Shown piece after piece: positions 8,257-16,498 of a stretch of 64,000 nt of DNA; within the stretch, counting starts at the first letter, position 1, and each line of letters opens with the position of its first letter. Below the pieces are notes generated by a model, which was not told the DNA's origin, ran no database searches, and was given only the letters and a program-made list of their open reading frames with translations. A program made the translations under genes and the position numbers. This stretch comes from Bacillota bacterium (lineage in GTDB: Bacteria > Bacillota > Clostridia > Acetivibrionales > DTU013). The stretch covers positions 1 through 64,000 of the forward strand of contig JAEZYU010000103.1 of NCBI GenBank assembly GCA_023418915.1. Reading direction: 5' to 3'.

Positions 8257-9066
8257 TTGCTTCAAGGCAAGAACATTTTTGAAAATATTTTTGTAAAAAA
8301 TCTCATATGTCATGCGAATTACTGTGCACCCGATTGGGGCGAGACAAATTGCATGTACGGCTATAATAAGTTTTATTATTTTATCGATGGTGAGGCAACT
8401 CTTTTTATTGAAGGAGAGGAATATCATCCGAATCCTGAGGAATTGTTTTTTATCCCTGCCGATACCCGACACACCTATTTCCATAACCCAAAGAAACCCG
8501 TATATAAGTATTGGTGCCACTTTGACCTGTCCCTGAACGAAGGACGGAAGTTTATTTATTCGGAAAAAGGAGTCAAATGCAGTATTTCAAGAAAGATTAT
8601 TGTACCGGTTTTTGAAAAACTCATCAGATCCTTTAATTCCAAAAATCCATGCAGTATTCTAGCAGAAAAAGCTGCACTTTTAGAACTCCTTGGCATATTT
8701 GTGCGAAATGTTGATTATGTTAGCATGCTACCTGCCGGTACTGACGATTTTATTATTCATGTAGATAATTACATAAGCAAAAATATTCGGTCAACAATTA
8801 CAATCCAACAGTTGGCCGAAATAGTTCATTTCCATCCAAATTACTTTATACAGTATTTTACAAAGCATTTCAATGTTTCTCCGATAGAGCATGTGAACAT
8901 ATTAAGGCTTGAGAGGGCAGCGCAGCTGCTTGTGCAAGACCCTGATAAAACCATTGGGGAGGTTGCTGTTGAAGTTGGTTTCAAAGATTACCGTTATTTT
9001 AGCAGGACATTTAGGAAAAGGTACGGTATAACGCCTTCAGTATATAGGAAATTCAATGTGCTTTAA
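8257..9066 (+). CDS. AraC family transcriptional regulator
   Basis: A 269-residue regulator. The N-terminal half is a cupin-type sensor domain (segments GEATLFIEGEEYHPNPEE and LFFIPADTRHTYF). The C-terminal hundred residues form the two helix-turn-helix AraC domain, with TIQQLAEIVHFHPNYFIQYF and the second-helix signature VGFKDYRYFSRTFRKRYG. The start is TTG with GAGAGGTG upstream. Divergent to the fucose operon and upstream of a beta-galactosidase gene, it probably senses a sugar and activates one or both. Confidence 0.93.
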   Translation: MLQGKNIFENIFVKNLICHANYCAPDWGETNCMYGYNKFYYFIDGEATLFIEGEEYHPNPEELFFIPADTRHTYFHNPKKPVYKYWCHFDLSLNEGRKFIYSEKGVKCSISRKIIVPVFEKLIRSFNSKNPCSILAEKAALLELLGIFVRNVDYVSMLPAGTDDFIIHVDNYISKNIRSTITIQQLAEIVHFHPNYFIQYFTKHFNVSPIEHVNILRLERAAQLLVQDPDKTIGEVAVEVGFKDYRYFSRTFRKRYGITPSVYRKFNVL

Positions 9067-9114
9067 AATTATGTGCTGAGTGTCTGAAATGTATTCATTT
9101 TGCTGGAAATTTGC

Positions 9115-9120
9115 TATAAT
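9115..9120 (+). promoter_or_regulatory. Candidate -10 of the GH42 gene
   Basis: TATAAT sits 37 bases upstream of the ATG in the gap after the regulator gene. The -35 position (TATTCA) is weak, which fits activation by the adjacent AraC protein. Confidence 0.4.
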
Positions 9121-9157
9121 TTTTATGTTGACCATAAAATAAAAGGAGGACATCTTC

Positions 9158-11188
9158 ATGAAATACAGACCTATTGTCTCAAAAGTTCCTCATATGCTGC
9201 ACGGTGCAGACTATAATCCCGACCAGTGGCGTACTTCAAAAGAGGTCTGGATCGAGGATATGCGCCTTGCCGGTCTTGCGCATATCAATTCTCTCTCTGT
9301 GGGGATATTCAGTTGGGCTGCATTGGAACCGGAAGAAGATCGTTATGATTTTTCGTGGTTGGACGAGGTGATGGATAACCTTGCTAAAAACGGCATCGCA
9401 GCGGTGCTGGCGACTCCTTCAGGTGCACGGCCGGCATGGATGAGCTTAAAGTATCCTGAGGTGCTTCGTGTTAATGCGGATCGCCGCCGTATCCTTCATG
9501 GAGGTAGACATAATCATTGCTATACGTCTCCCGTTTACCGTGATAAGGTTAGAAAAATCAATACAATGCTGGCTGAACGATATAAAAGTCATGCTGCACT
9601 GGCCGTGTGGCACCTTTCGAACGAATACGGCGGAGAATGCCATTGTGAGCTGTGCCAGGAAGCCTTCCGCAATTGGCTCAAGAAACGATACGGCTCGCTG
9701 GATGAGCTGAACAGCGCATGGTGGACTGCATTCTGGAGCCACACCTATACGCAGTGGAGTCAGATCGAATCCCCATCTCCGATCGGTGAAACAAGCGTTC
9801 ATGGCCTTGTTCTGGATTGGAAGCGTTTTGTGACCGAACAGACGCTGGACTTCATGAAGGCAGAGATGGAGCCGCTAAAACGCCTGACTCCTGATGTGCC
9901 ATGTACGACAAATATGATGGGGCTTTATGATGGTCTTAATTATTACCGGCTTTCTGAAGCAATAGATATCGCATCATGGGATAATTACCCTATGTGGCGA
10001 AGTGATGAAACCGATGTGGATATAGCGCTGCTTGCATCGATGATCCACGATATAAACAGGCGGCTCAAGGATGGGCGTCCGTTCATGTTAATGGAAAGCA
10101 GTCCTTCGGCAACGAACTGGCAGCCTGTCGGAAAGCTAAGAAGACCTGGTCTGCACGAGCTTCAGAGCATTCAGGCAATTGCCCACGGTAGTGACACAGT
10201 ACAGTATTTTCAATTCAGGAAGTCACGCGGATCCTCTGAAAAGTTTCACGGTGCTGTTGTCGACCATGTAGGAACTGAACATACACGCGTATTCCGTGAG
10301 GTAGCTGAAACCGGGAGAACACTTGAAAAACTGGATGATGTCGTCGGAACCACAAAGCCTTCGGATGTTGCGATTATTTATGATGTTGAAAATCGCTGGG
10401 CGCTTGATATGTGCCAGGGCTTCAAGAGCGGCAAGAGCTACACGAGGACGCTTAAAGAACACTATTCACCGTTCTGGAAGGCGGGGATATCAGTTGATAT
10501 TATTGACAGTACAAAAGAGCTGTCTGATTATAAGCTGGTCATTGCGCCGATGCTATATATGCTTCGTCCTGGTATGGCTGAAAAGATCAATAGTTTTGTT
10601 AAGTGCGGAGGTACATTTGTAACTACTTACATGACCGGCTATGTAGACGAGCATGACCTTTGTTTCCTTGGAGGATTTCCTGGACCGCTCCGGAAGGTGC
10701 TTGGGATCTGGTGTGAAGAGATAGACGGTCTATTCGATGAGGATAGAAGGTTTGTCGAATGGAGAGGAACCAAATATGAGGCTCGCGATTTCTGCGAAAT
10801 CATCCATACCGAAGGAGCTCAGGCCATTGCTTCCTACTGTGAGGATTTTTATGCACTCAGTCCTGCGGCGACTGTCAATAGCTTTGGAAAGGGTGAAGCG
10901 TATTTCATAGCTGCAAGGCTTGACGAACACTTCCATGAAGATTTCTTTGAAATGCTGATAAGCAAGCTGGGAATAAGCAGAGCTTCAAAAGGTGTATTGC
11001 CGGCCGGCTGTACCGCTCAGGTACGTTCTGACGGTGAAAATAACTATGTTTTTGTTATGAATTTCACACCGGAACACAAGACGATGGACATAGGAAACGG
11101 CGGTAAGAGTATGGTTTCCGGAAAGGAAATAAAAGGGACCATAACGTTGCCGCCGTGGGGTTTTGACGTTTATGTCGAGAGGAATTAG
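9158..11188 (+). CDS. Beta-galactosidase (GH42)
   Basis: Hydrolyses terminal beta-galactosides. The 676-residue protein shows the GH42 opening HGADYNPDQW and the acid/base glutamate in WHLSNEYGG (about residue 155). The nucleophile glutamate is in FMLMESSPS (about residue 312). The CHCELC cluster matches the cysteines that bind zinc in many GH42 enzymes. A trimerisation domain (YDVENRWALDM onward) and a small C-terminal beta domain follow. There is no signal peptide, so it is cytoplasmic. AAGGAGG lies at optimal spacing. With the fucosidase it suggests use of fucosylated galactosides such as plant or host glycans. Confidence 0.94.
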   Translation: MKYRPIVSKVPHMLHGADYNPDQWRTSKEVWIEDMRLAGLAHINSLSVGIFSWAALEPEEDRYDFSWLDEVMDNLAKNGIAAVLATPSGARPAWMSLKYPEVLRVNADRRRILHGGRHNHCYTSPVYRDKVRKINTMLAERYKSHAALAVWHLSNEYGGECHCELCQEAFRNWLKKRYGSLDELNSAWWTAFWSHTYTQWSQIESPSPIGETSVHGLVLDWKRFVTEQTLDFMKAEMEPLKRLTPDVPCTTNMMGLYDGLNYYRLSEAIDIASWDNYPMWRSDETDVDIALLASMIHDINRRLKDGRPFMLMESSPSATNWQPVGKLRRPGLHELQSIQAIAHGSDTVQYFQFRKSRGSSEKFHGAVVDHVGTEHTRVFREVAETGRTLEKLDDVVGTTKPSDVAIIYDVENRWALDMCQGFKSGKSYTRTLKEHYSPFWKAGISVDIIDSTKELSDYKLVIAPMLYMLRPGMAEKINSFVKCGGTFVTTYMTGYVDEHDLCFLGGFPGPLRKVLGIWCEEIDGLFDEDRRFVEWRGTKYEARDFCEIIHTEGAQAIASYCEDFYALSPAATVNSFGKGEAYFIAARLDEHFHEDFFEMLISKLGISRASKGVLPAGCTAQVRSDGENNYVFVMNFTPEHKTMDIGNGGKSMVSGKEIKGTITLPPWGFDVYVERN

Positions 11189-11189
11189 G

Positions 11190-11275
11190 TGATATAGCGA
11201 GCGATATATGTTCCCAGCCTGGGATACATAGGAGAACAACAAGCCTTGCTTGCGACCAGCCCAGGTAATAAAAAT
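11190..11275. repeat. Degenerate copy of the intergenic repeat (GCGATATATG module)
   Basis: GCGAGCGATATATGTTCCCAGC followed by CTGGGATACATAGG resembles the right-hand part of the copy at 26811-26850 (GAGGCTTAGATACCCCCGCC, then TGGGATGCACGAAG). It begins at the stop codon of the GH42 gene. Confidence 0.5.
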
Positions 11276-11312
11276 AGTCCATAAATAAGAATAATGCGTA
11301 AAACCGCCATAA

Positions 11313-11352
11313 CACACGGGTTGAATGAGAATCATCCCGTGTGATTTTTTTG
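11313..11352 (+). terminator. Intrinsic terminator of the GH42 gene
   Basis: CACACGGG (11313-11320) pairs with CCCGTGTG (11336-11343), followed by ATTTTTTT. Confidence 0.85.
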
Positions 11353-11431
11353 CAGGGCAGTACATATATATAAATTATATGAAGCAATGGTCTTACAATA
11401 TGATTTTAGCTTTATAGCTGGGAGGGGTAGT

Positions 11432-13102
11432 ATGTATTCTGCCGCTGCAAATAGGTTCCAAAGAATTTTCTTAATATTTTCAAATGAGGACAATGGGTTT
11501 GAAGAGGGGAAGAAGCCGTCCGGTTATCTTAAACTGGAGATACGCAACGGAAAGGGCAGGCTTGATACTGTTTTACACAACCTCAGAGATGGAAAAGGCA
11601 GATACATATACGCATTGTATTTGATCCGGACATCTTCAGATCCTGTTGAATATGTGAGGGTCGGTGAAGTCAGGTATATTTCCGGACGAAATGTGCTGGA
11701 ATGGGTGTTTGATCCGGAGTATGTCGGAAGCAGCACCTATGCTATAGGAGAGTTTGACACCGCTGCCATATTGGCGGAGTATGAAAACAGGATGAGCAGC
11801 GGGATAATATGCCCGCTGGCTGCGTACAGGGACAAGCGGACAGATTGGAGAAATGGCTTGCGCAGAGCTCTGCAGACGGCAGCATCGTATCAAAAAACCG
11901 GGAAAGCCCCATTCCCAATACCGGAGACGGGATCAGAGCAAGAGCCGGAGTTAAGGTATGAGCCGGAGACGGGATCAGAGCAAAAGCCGGAGCTAAGGTA
12001 TGAGCCGGAGATGGGATCAGAGCAAAAGCCGGAGCCGGATCGGGAGTTTGGATCGGAGGCAGGCAACAAGATCGAGCCGGAGGCTGACAGAATTGAGTCG
12101 GAGTCAGCGGAGCCTTTACCGCTACAGCTGTCTGCGCAAATAGATGAACTGAAAACAGCGGGAACATATTATGAGATACAGCCTGCAACAGAGAACGTAA
12201 CCACCAGCTATCAAACTCAAAAAGAGCTTGAATCACAGGAGTCTCAGTGTTATTCATATCCTGCAACGGAGGCCCAACCAGGAGTACAATATAAGGGGAA
12301 GGATGTCACATCCCCTGAGGCCTATGCCCAGCCCGAAGAAGATGGATATGCATATCCAGAGGCGGATGTCCAACCTGAAGAAAAACCCGTTGAAGAGGGC
12401 GTTGCTCATACCACTGTAAGGAGCAGTGACACCCTTGATACTTCAGACAAAAAGCCAAAGCCTTCCGCCAGCCGGCAGACTGTGCATGAAGATGTGGCTG
12501 AACCTGTCCGGCAGGTTCAAAAGCCTTTAAACAAGGATATAGATCATAACGGCAAGCTAAAAGGGATAAATACAGACTGTGTCTATCTAAATGGCAATCT
12601 TTGCGATGCCTTCGTCAAAAATGAAAACAGTTGTGATCCATGCAAATCATGCAGCATCAGACATGGAGAAACACCTGCTGAAGCAAGACCGTCAGGAGAC
12701 CTTGAAAGGTTTACTGAAGAGCTTGATAAAAACTTCGAAACAAGTGACCCTTTTCACAGCAGGAGAAGAGACTATAAATGGTGGAGAGTCACAAACCCTG
12801 TGAACCTGAACAACATATTATACCAAAACAATATACGTTCGCCGCTGATGTTCAATCCCGCCGTAATGATGGCTCACTATAAATACAGACATCTGATCAT
12901 TGGGATTTTCACGCACAAGAACGGACGGAAGTACGTAGTGTGCGGAGTGCCAGGCATGCACATGGTGGATATGAAGCCCTTTGGCGAGATGAATACATGG
13001 GTTCAGGCAGAGGGAAGCAGGCTGAGGTACGGAGCCTTTGGCTACTGGCTTGTATACATAGACCCTGAAAACGGCAAGATAATGAAGCCTGGCAAGGATT
13101 AA
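11432..13102 (+). CDS. Unknown protein with acidic repeats and conserved N- and C-terminal domains
   Basis: I do not recognise the family. GGGAGG before the ATG at 11432 fixes the start (556 residues), rather than an upstream in-frame ATG. Residues 1-150 form a folded-looking domain (GYLKLEIRNGKGRLD; YIYALYLIRTS). Residues about 164-210 contain a 14-residue Glu/Pro-rich repeat encoded by a 42-bp DNA repeat. A long disordered Glu/Gln/Pro/Ser-rich linker follows. A Cys-rich patch (CVYLNGNLCDAF, then CDPCKSCSIRH) precedes a conserved C-terminal domain (YKWWRVTNPVNLNNILYQNN, KYVVCGVPGMHMVD). There is no signal peptide or membrane segment. The layout is reminiscent of clostridial spore-associated proteins, but that is inference. 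Confidence 0.8.
   Translation: MYSAAANRFQRIFLIFSNEDNGFEEGKKPSGYLKLEIRNGKGRLDTVLHNLRDGKGRYIYALYLIRTSSDPVEYVRVGEVRYISGRNVLEWVFDPEYVGSSTYAIGEFDTAAILAEYENRMSSGIICPLAAYRDKRTDWRNGLRRALQTAASYQKTGKAPFPIPETGSEQEPELRYEPETGSEQKPELRYEPEMGSEQKPEPDREFGSEAGNKIEPEADRIESESAEPLPLQLSAQIDELKTAGTYYEIQPATENVTTSYQTQKELESQESQCYSYPATEAQPGVQYKGKDVTSPEAYAQPEEDGYAYPEADVQPEEKPVEEGVAHTTVRSSDTLDTSDKKPKPSASRQTVHEDVAEPVRQVQKPLNKDIDHNGKLKGINTDCVYLNGNLCDAFVKNENSCDPCKSCSIRHGETPAEARPSGDLERFTEELDKNFETSDPFHSRRRDYKWWRVTNPVNLNNILYQNNIRSPLMFNPAVMMAHYKYRHLIIGIFTHKNGRKYVVCGVPGMHMVDMKPFGEMNTWVQAEGSRLRYGAFGYWLVYIDPENGKIMKPGKD
11921..12036 (+). repeat. 42-bp coding tandem repeat
   Basis: Copies begin at 11921, 11963 and 12005. Each starts CCGGAGAYGGGATCAGAGCA and encodes PE(T/M)GSEQ(E/K)PELRYE. 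There are about 2.8 copies with few differences, suggesting recent slippage. Confidence 0.85.
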
Positions 13103-13133
13103 GCCTGAGCAGTTCAATCCAATAGAGATCTGT

Positions 13134-13180
13134 AGCCGCCGGAGGATTTGTTCTGTTATGCTGTTCGGCGGCTTCTTTTT
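13134..13180 (+). terminator. Intrinsic terminator
   Basis: AGCCGCCG (13134-13141) pairs with CGGCGGCT (13166-13173), followed by TCTTTTT. It ends the transcript of the gene at 11432. Confidence 0.8.
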
Positions 13181-13320
13181 GTGCAGACATTCAAATAAAG
13201 CTGCAGCATCACAAACTATTTCGTTTGCTGTTACGTATATAGTGTAGATATTTTATTCATATCATTGTCCGGGCAAATATGGTAAAATAGACAAGGACAT
13301 TTAAGTGCGGAGGTGATATT

Positions 13321-14184
13321 CTGCTATACGTATTTATCGGATGTCTGGCATTCGGCGTGTTCTATTCAGCTGTTTCATTTATACTCGGTGGACATGGCGA
13401 TCACAGCGCCGGCGATGGTGTAGACATCGATGCCGGTAATGGCCTTGGTGCAGGGCATGATATCGATATCGGCCAGGGAGCTGACCTCGGAGCGGAAATC
13501 GGAGACGGCATTGGAGCCGACCTCGGAGCTGATCTCGGGGATGGCGTCGGAGCTGACCTCGATACAGGAGCTTATACCAATGGAACAGATGCGGCAGACA
13601 ATGCAGATTCGCCTTCACCATTTAACCCACTGGTCATGGCCAGTGCGATCACGACCTTCGGAGCAATCGGCCTGATTTCGATGAAAGGCTTCGGATTGGG
13701 GGATTTGGCAAGTACGATCGTAGCACTGGGATTTGCAGGTGCTATCGGGGCGGCACTGTTTTTTGGCATAGTCAAATTCATGTACGGCTCCCAGTCTAAT
13801 TCGGTTTTTTCACTGAACGATCTGATCGGCACACAAGCCGATGTAATTACTCCCTTGCCTGAGAAAGGACTTGGCGAGATCGCTTATGTGGCCAACGGTA
13901 CCAGATATACACTGGCAGCCAGATCATTGGAAGGCAAACAGATCAAAAGAGGCGCAGCTGTTATTATTCGGGAGATAGCAGGCAGTGTTGCCGTCGTTCA
14001 GCAAAAGCTGACCATCGATGATATCGAGCTCTATGACAGAGCGGATATCGGATCGAGTGAGGCGGCATCGGACAAGGATGATAAAAAGGCCGGCGGCGCT
14101 GATGCTGAAGATAAAAGAAATGCCGACGAACCGGCAAGTAAAATACAGACTGAAAATAAAGGCAAAATAACTGAGCACAACTAA
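13321..14184 (+). CDS. NfeD-like membrane protein with Gly/Asp-rich loop
   Basis: Partner protein of the flotillin downstream, as in the yuaF-yuaG pair of Bacillus. Order: an N-terminal membrane helix, an unusual Gly/Asp-rich segment (units like GADLGADLGDGVG) over roughly residues 20-75, two membrane helices (TTFGAIGLISMKG; TIVALGFAGAIGAALFFGI), then an OB-fold domain (LIGTQADVITPLPEKGLGEI; GAAVIIREIAGSVAVV). A charged tail ends it. A GTG at 13357 would cut the first helix. GGAGGT at 13309-13314 instead points to CTG 13321 or ATT 13318, giving LYVFIGCLAFGVFYSAVSF. A non-canonical start is therefore likely; I use 13321 (287 residues). Confidence 0.8.
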   Translation: MLYVFIGCLAFGVFYSAVSFILGGHGDHSAGDGVDIDAGNGLGAGHDIDIGQGADLGAEIGDGIGADLGADLGDGVGADLDTGAYTNGTDAADNADSPSPFNPLVMASAITTFGAIGLISMKGFGLGDLASTIVALGFAGAIGAALFFGIVKFMYGSQSNSVFSLNDLIGTQADVITPLPEKGLGEIAYVANGTRYTLAARSLEGKQIKRGAAVIIREIAGSVAVVQQKLTIDDIELYDRADIGSSEAASDKDDKKAGGADAEDKRNADEPASKIQTENKGKITEHN

Positions 14185-14221
14185 AAATGAAAGGTAAAAC
14201 ATATTACAAAAGAAAGTGCAT

Positions 14222-14257
14222 CGCAGCCGGAAGCCGATATGTGACATACCGGCTGCG
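14222..14257 (+). other. Hairpin between the nfeD-like gene and floT
   Basis: CGCAGCCGG (14222-14230) pairs perfectly with CCGGCTGCG (14249-14257) but has no T run. It may be an RNA processing or stability element, or a partial attenuator setting NfeD:flotillin stoichiometry. Confidence 0.5.
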
Positions 14258-14322
14258 CCACTGAAAGCTGAAACCGAAAACCATGCAGCAATGCTGGAAA
14301 TACTAAATAAGGAGGATTTACA

Positions 14323-15750
14323 ATGGACTACTTAATACCCATACTCATCGCCATTGTACTTGTCGTCGTCATCTTCATACTGATCTCCGTATTTGTTGGA
14401 AGATATGTGAAGGTCGGGCCGGATGAGGCGTTAATCGTATCAGGCCGCAAGAAGAGACTGTCCAACGGTCAGGTGGTCGGATTCAGGATAGTCAAGGGCG
14501 GAGCCACGTTCGTCTGGCCGATACTTGAGGTAGCAAAGACAATATCATTGAGGATCATGCCTCTTGATGTAAACTCCAGTGCATACACGTCGCAGGGAGT
14601 GCAGGTCACCGTTGATGGTATCGCACAGGTTAAGATCGATTCCACCCAGGAAGCTATTGCTACAGCAGCAGAGCAATTCCTGAGCCTGAAGGAAGACGAA
14701 ATAAGGCGGATAGCAACACAGACTCTGGAAGGTCATCTTCGTTCCATAGTCGGTAACCTTACTGTGGAGGAAATCAACCAGAACAGAGATGCATTCGCAC
14801 AGAAGGTTCAGGAGCTTGCCGCCGGCGATCTGGCAAACATGGGCCTGAAGATAATCTCATTTACCATCAGGGAGATCGCGGACAAAAACGGATACCTCGA
14901 AAGCCTCGGTAAAGCACAGATCGCAAGAGTCCAAAGGGACGCTGTGATAGGTCAGGCAGAAGCCAAGAGAGATGCGGACATCAAGAGTGCAGAGGCAATG
15001 CAGGCAGGTCAGACGGCCAAATTTATGGCTGAGACCAGAGTGGCAGAGGCCAACAGGGACAGGGAAATGAAGATGGCCGAATATCAGGCCGCCATCAATG
15101 AAAAGAAGGCAGAGGCCGACCTGGCTTACGATAAAAAGAAATTTGTATTGGATCAGGAAGTCCAGAAGGATGCAATGCAGGTCGAGATCGTAAAGAAGCA
15201 GAAGGAAATTGAGCTGCAGCAACAGGAAGCTCTCAGAAAAGAGCAGGAACTGGACGCGATGATCAGAAAGCCTGCGGAAGCTGACAGATATAAGACAGAA
15301 ATATCTGCTGAAGCAGAAAAGGTCAAGAAATCAAAAGAAGCAGAGGCACAATCGTTCTCGATTAAGGCAGAGGGCGCAGCTAGAGCTGAAGCTATAAAGG
15401 CTGCGGGTCTTGCTGAAGCTGAGATCATAAAAGCAAAAGGTGAAGCAGAGGCAGAAGCACTTGCCAAGAAAGCAGAGGCTTACAAGCAGTATAATGACGC
15501 AGCTATAGCGCAGATGGTCATCGAGAAGATGCCGGAGATAGCAGCATCCATTGCACAGCCGCTGTCCAAGACAGAAAAGATTGTCATGATAGGCGATTCC
15601 GGGGCTTCAAAGATAACAAAGGATATAACGAATATTATGGCGCAGCTGCCTGAAACCGTAAAAGGGCTCACAGGCGTAGATATAACCAATATACTGAAAA
15701 ACTACGCAGCCAGCAAGGAAACACCGACAAAAGATGCTGGAGAACAATGA
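14323..15750 (+). CDS. floT: Flotillin-like protein FloT (SPFH/band 7)
   Basis: Flotillins scaffold functional membrane microdomains. The 475-residue protein has one N-terminal membrane helix (residues 3-26), then the SPFH domain (VGPDEALIVSGRKKRL, TVDGIAQVKIDSTQEAIATA, FTIREIADKNGYLESLGK). A long Ala/Glu/Lys-rich coiled coil with EAEA repeats (about residues 200-390) follows. A C-terminal PEIAASIAQPLSKTEKIVMIG segment is typical of YuaG. AAGGAGG lies before the ATG. It lies about 140 bases downstream of the NfeD-like gene and is probably co-transcribed with it. Confidence 0.95.
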   Translation: MDYLIPILIAIVLVVVIFILISVFVGRYVKVGPDEALIVSGRKKRLSNGQVVGFRIVKGGATFVWPILEVAKTISLRIMPLDVNSSAYTSQGVQVTVDGIAQVKIDSTQEAIATAAEQFLSLKEDEIRRIATQTLEGHLRSIVGNLTVEEINQNRDAFAQKVQELAAGDLANMGLKIISFTIREIADKNGYLESLGKAQIARVQRDAVIGQAEAKRDADIKSAEAMQAGQTAKFMAETRVAEANRDREMKMAEYQAAINEKKAEADLAYDKKKFVLDQEVQKDAMQVEIVKKQKEIELQQQEALRKEQELDAMIRKPAEADRYKTEISAEAEKVKKSKEAEAQSFSIKAEGAARAEAIKAAGLAEAEIIKAKGEAEAEALAKKAEAYKQYNDAAIAQMVIEKMPEIAASIAQPLSKTEKIVMIGDSGASKITKDITNIMAQLPETVKGLTGVDITNILKNYAASKETPTKDAGEQ

Positions 15751-15816
15751 ACAATCAATAAAAAACAATAAATAGTCAAAAAATATTAAAATATATGCTT
15801 TTTTGGCGAAATATAG

Positions 15817-15870
15817 TATAATATAAGGAGACGTTTCCGATGTGGTTATTTTTCGGAAAATGTCTCCTTA
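15817..15870 (+). promoter_or_regulatory. Promoter -10 and 5' hairpin enclosing the zapA Shine-Dalgarno
   Basis: TATAAT at 15817-15822 would start RNA near 15829. AAGGAGAC (15825-15832) pairs with GTCTCCTT (15862-15869), and TTCCGA (15835-15840) pairs with TCGGAA (15853-15858). The only good Shine-Dalgarno sequence and the first ATG therefore lie in one long hairpin at the RNA 5' end. Confidence 0.6.
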
Positions 15871-16343
15871 TGACTTATTATGACATGAATGGGCCAGTTC
15901 CTGAAACCTCCGAAAGGATGCTGATTGCATTGACTGCCAAAAACAAAGTTGAATTGAGGATAGCCGGCAAGGATTATACTATTGTCGGAACAGAGCCGGA
16001 AGAGTATATCCACAGAGTCGGTCTCTATATCGACAAGAAAATGTCAGATATAATGAAGGTCAGCAATAAGCTCAGCACTTCACTGGCTGCAGTTCTGACG
16101 GCGATTAATGTAGGGGATGACCTGTTCAAATGCCGTGAGTCGGAACAGGAATTGAAAAAAGAACTGAAGAAGGCCACCGAGGAACTGGAAAGGCTCAGGA
16201 AAGAGAATAAGTCGCTGCAGCAGGACAACTTGTCATTAGTCGACCAGAACACGGGATTGAAGCTTGAATTGGCCAAAAGGGAAGCGGAGCTGAGCGAGGT
16301 GCGAAATACACTGGACAAGGCGGAAAGGGCCAAGGAGCTGTAA
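15840..16343 (+). CDS. zapA: Cell division protein ZapA family
   Basis: ZapA binds and bundles FtsZ at the division site. The conserved ZapA domain (KNKVELRIAGKDYTIVG; EEYIHRVGLYIDKKMSDI; AAVLTAINVGDDLF) covers about residues 40-105. It is followed by a coiled coil (ELKKELKKATEELERLRKEN onward) to the end. At 167 residues it is longer than the 85-100 of short ZapA proteins because of this coiled coil, as in several clostridia. The start is uncertain. ATG 15840 has the Shine-Dalgarno sequence but lies in a hairpin; ATG 15870 or 15888 would also keep the whole domain. The stop TAA overlaps a copy of the intergenic repeat. Confidence 0.85.
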   Translation: MWLFFGKCLLMTYYDMNGPVPETSERMLIALTAKNKVELRIAGKDYTIVGTEPEEYIHRVGLYIDKKMSDIMKVSNKLSTSLAAVLTAINVGDDLFKCRESEQELKKELKKATEELERLRKENKSLQQDNLSLVDQNTGLKLELAKREAELSEVRNTLDKAERAKEL

Positions 16344-16374
16344 ACGAAAAATTTTCTTGAAACGAAGTGTTATA
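16342..16374. repeat. Intergenic modular repeat, short form overlapping the zapA stop
   Basis: AAACGAAAAATTTTCTTGAAACGAAGTGTTATA begins within the TAA stop of zapA. This is the minimal core shared by all copies. Confidence 0.75.
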
Positions 16375-16498
16375 GCCGCTTTGCAAGGACGTCCCTGCAG
16401 AGCGCTTTTCATGTTCAGGAGCGCAATCGCAAATAAATCTGCTGAGAACGGATGTCTGAGTTGCGGCGATATACACAGTTGCAGAAAGGTTCAACACG

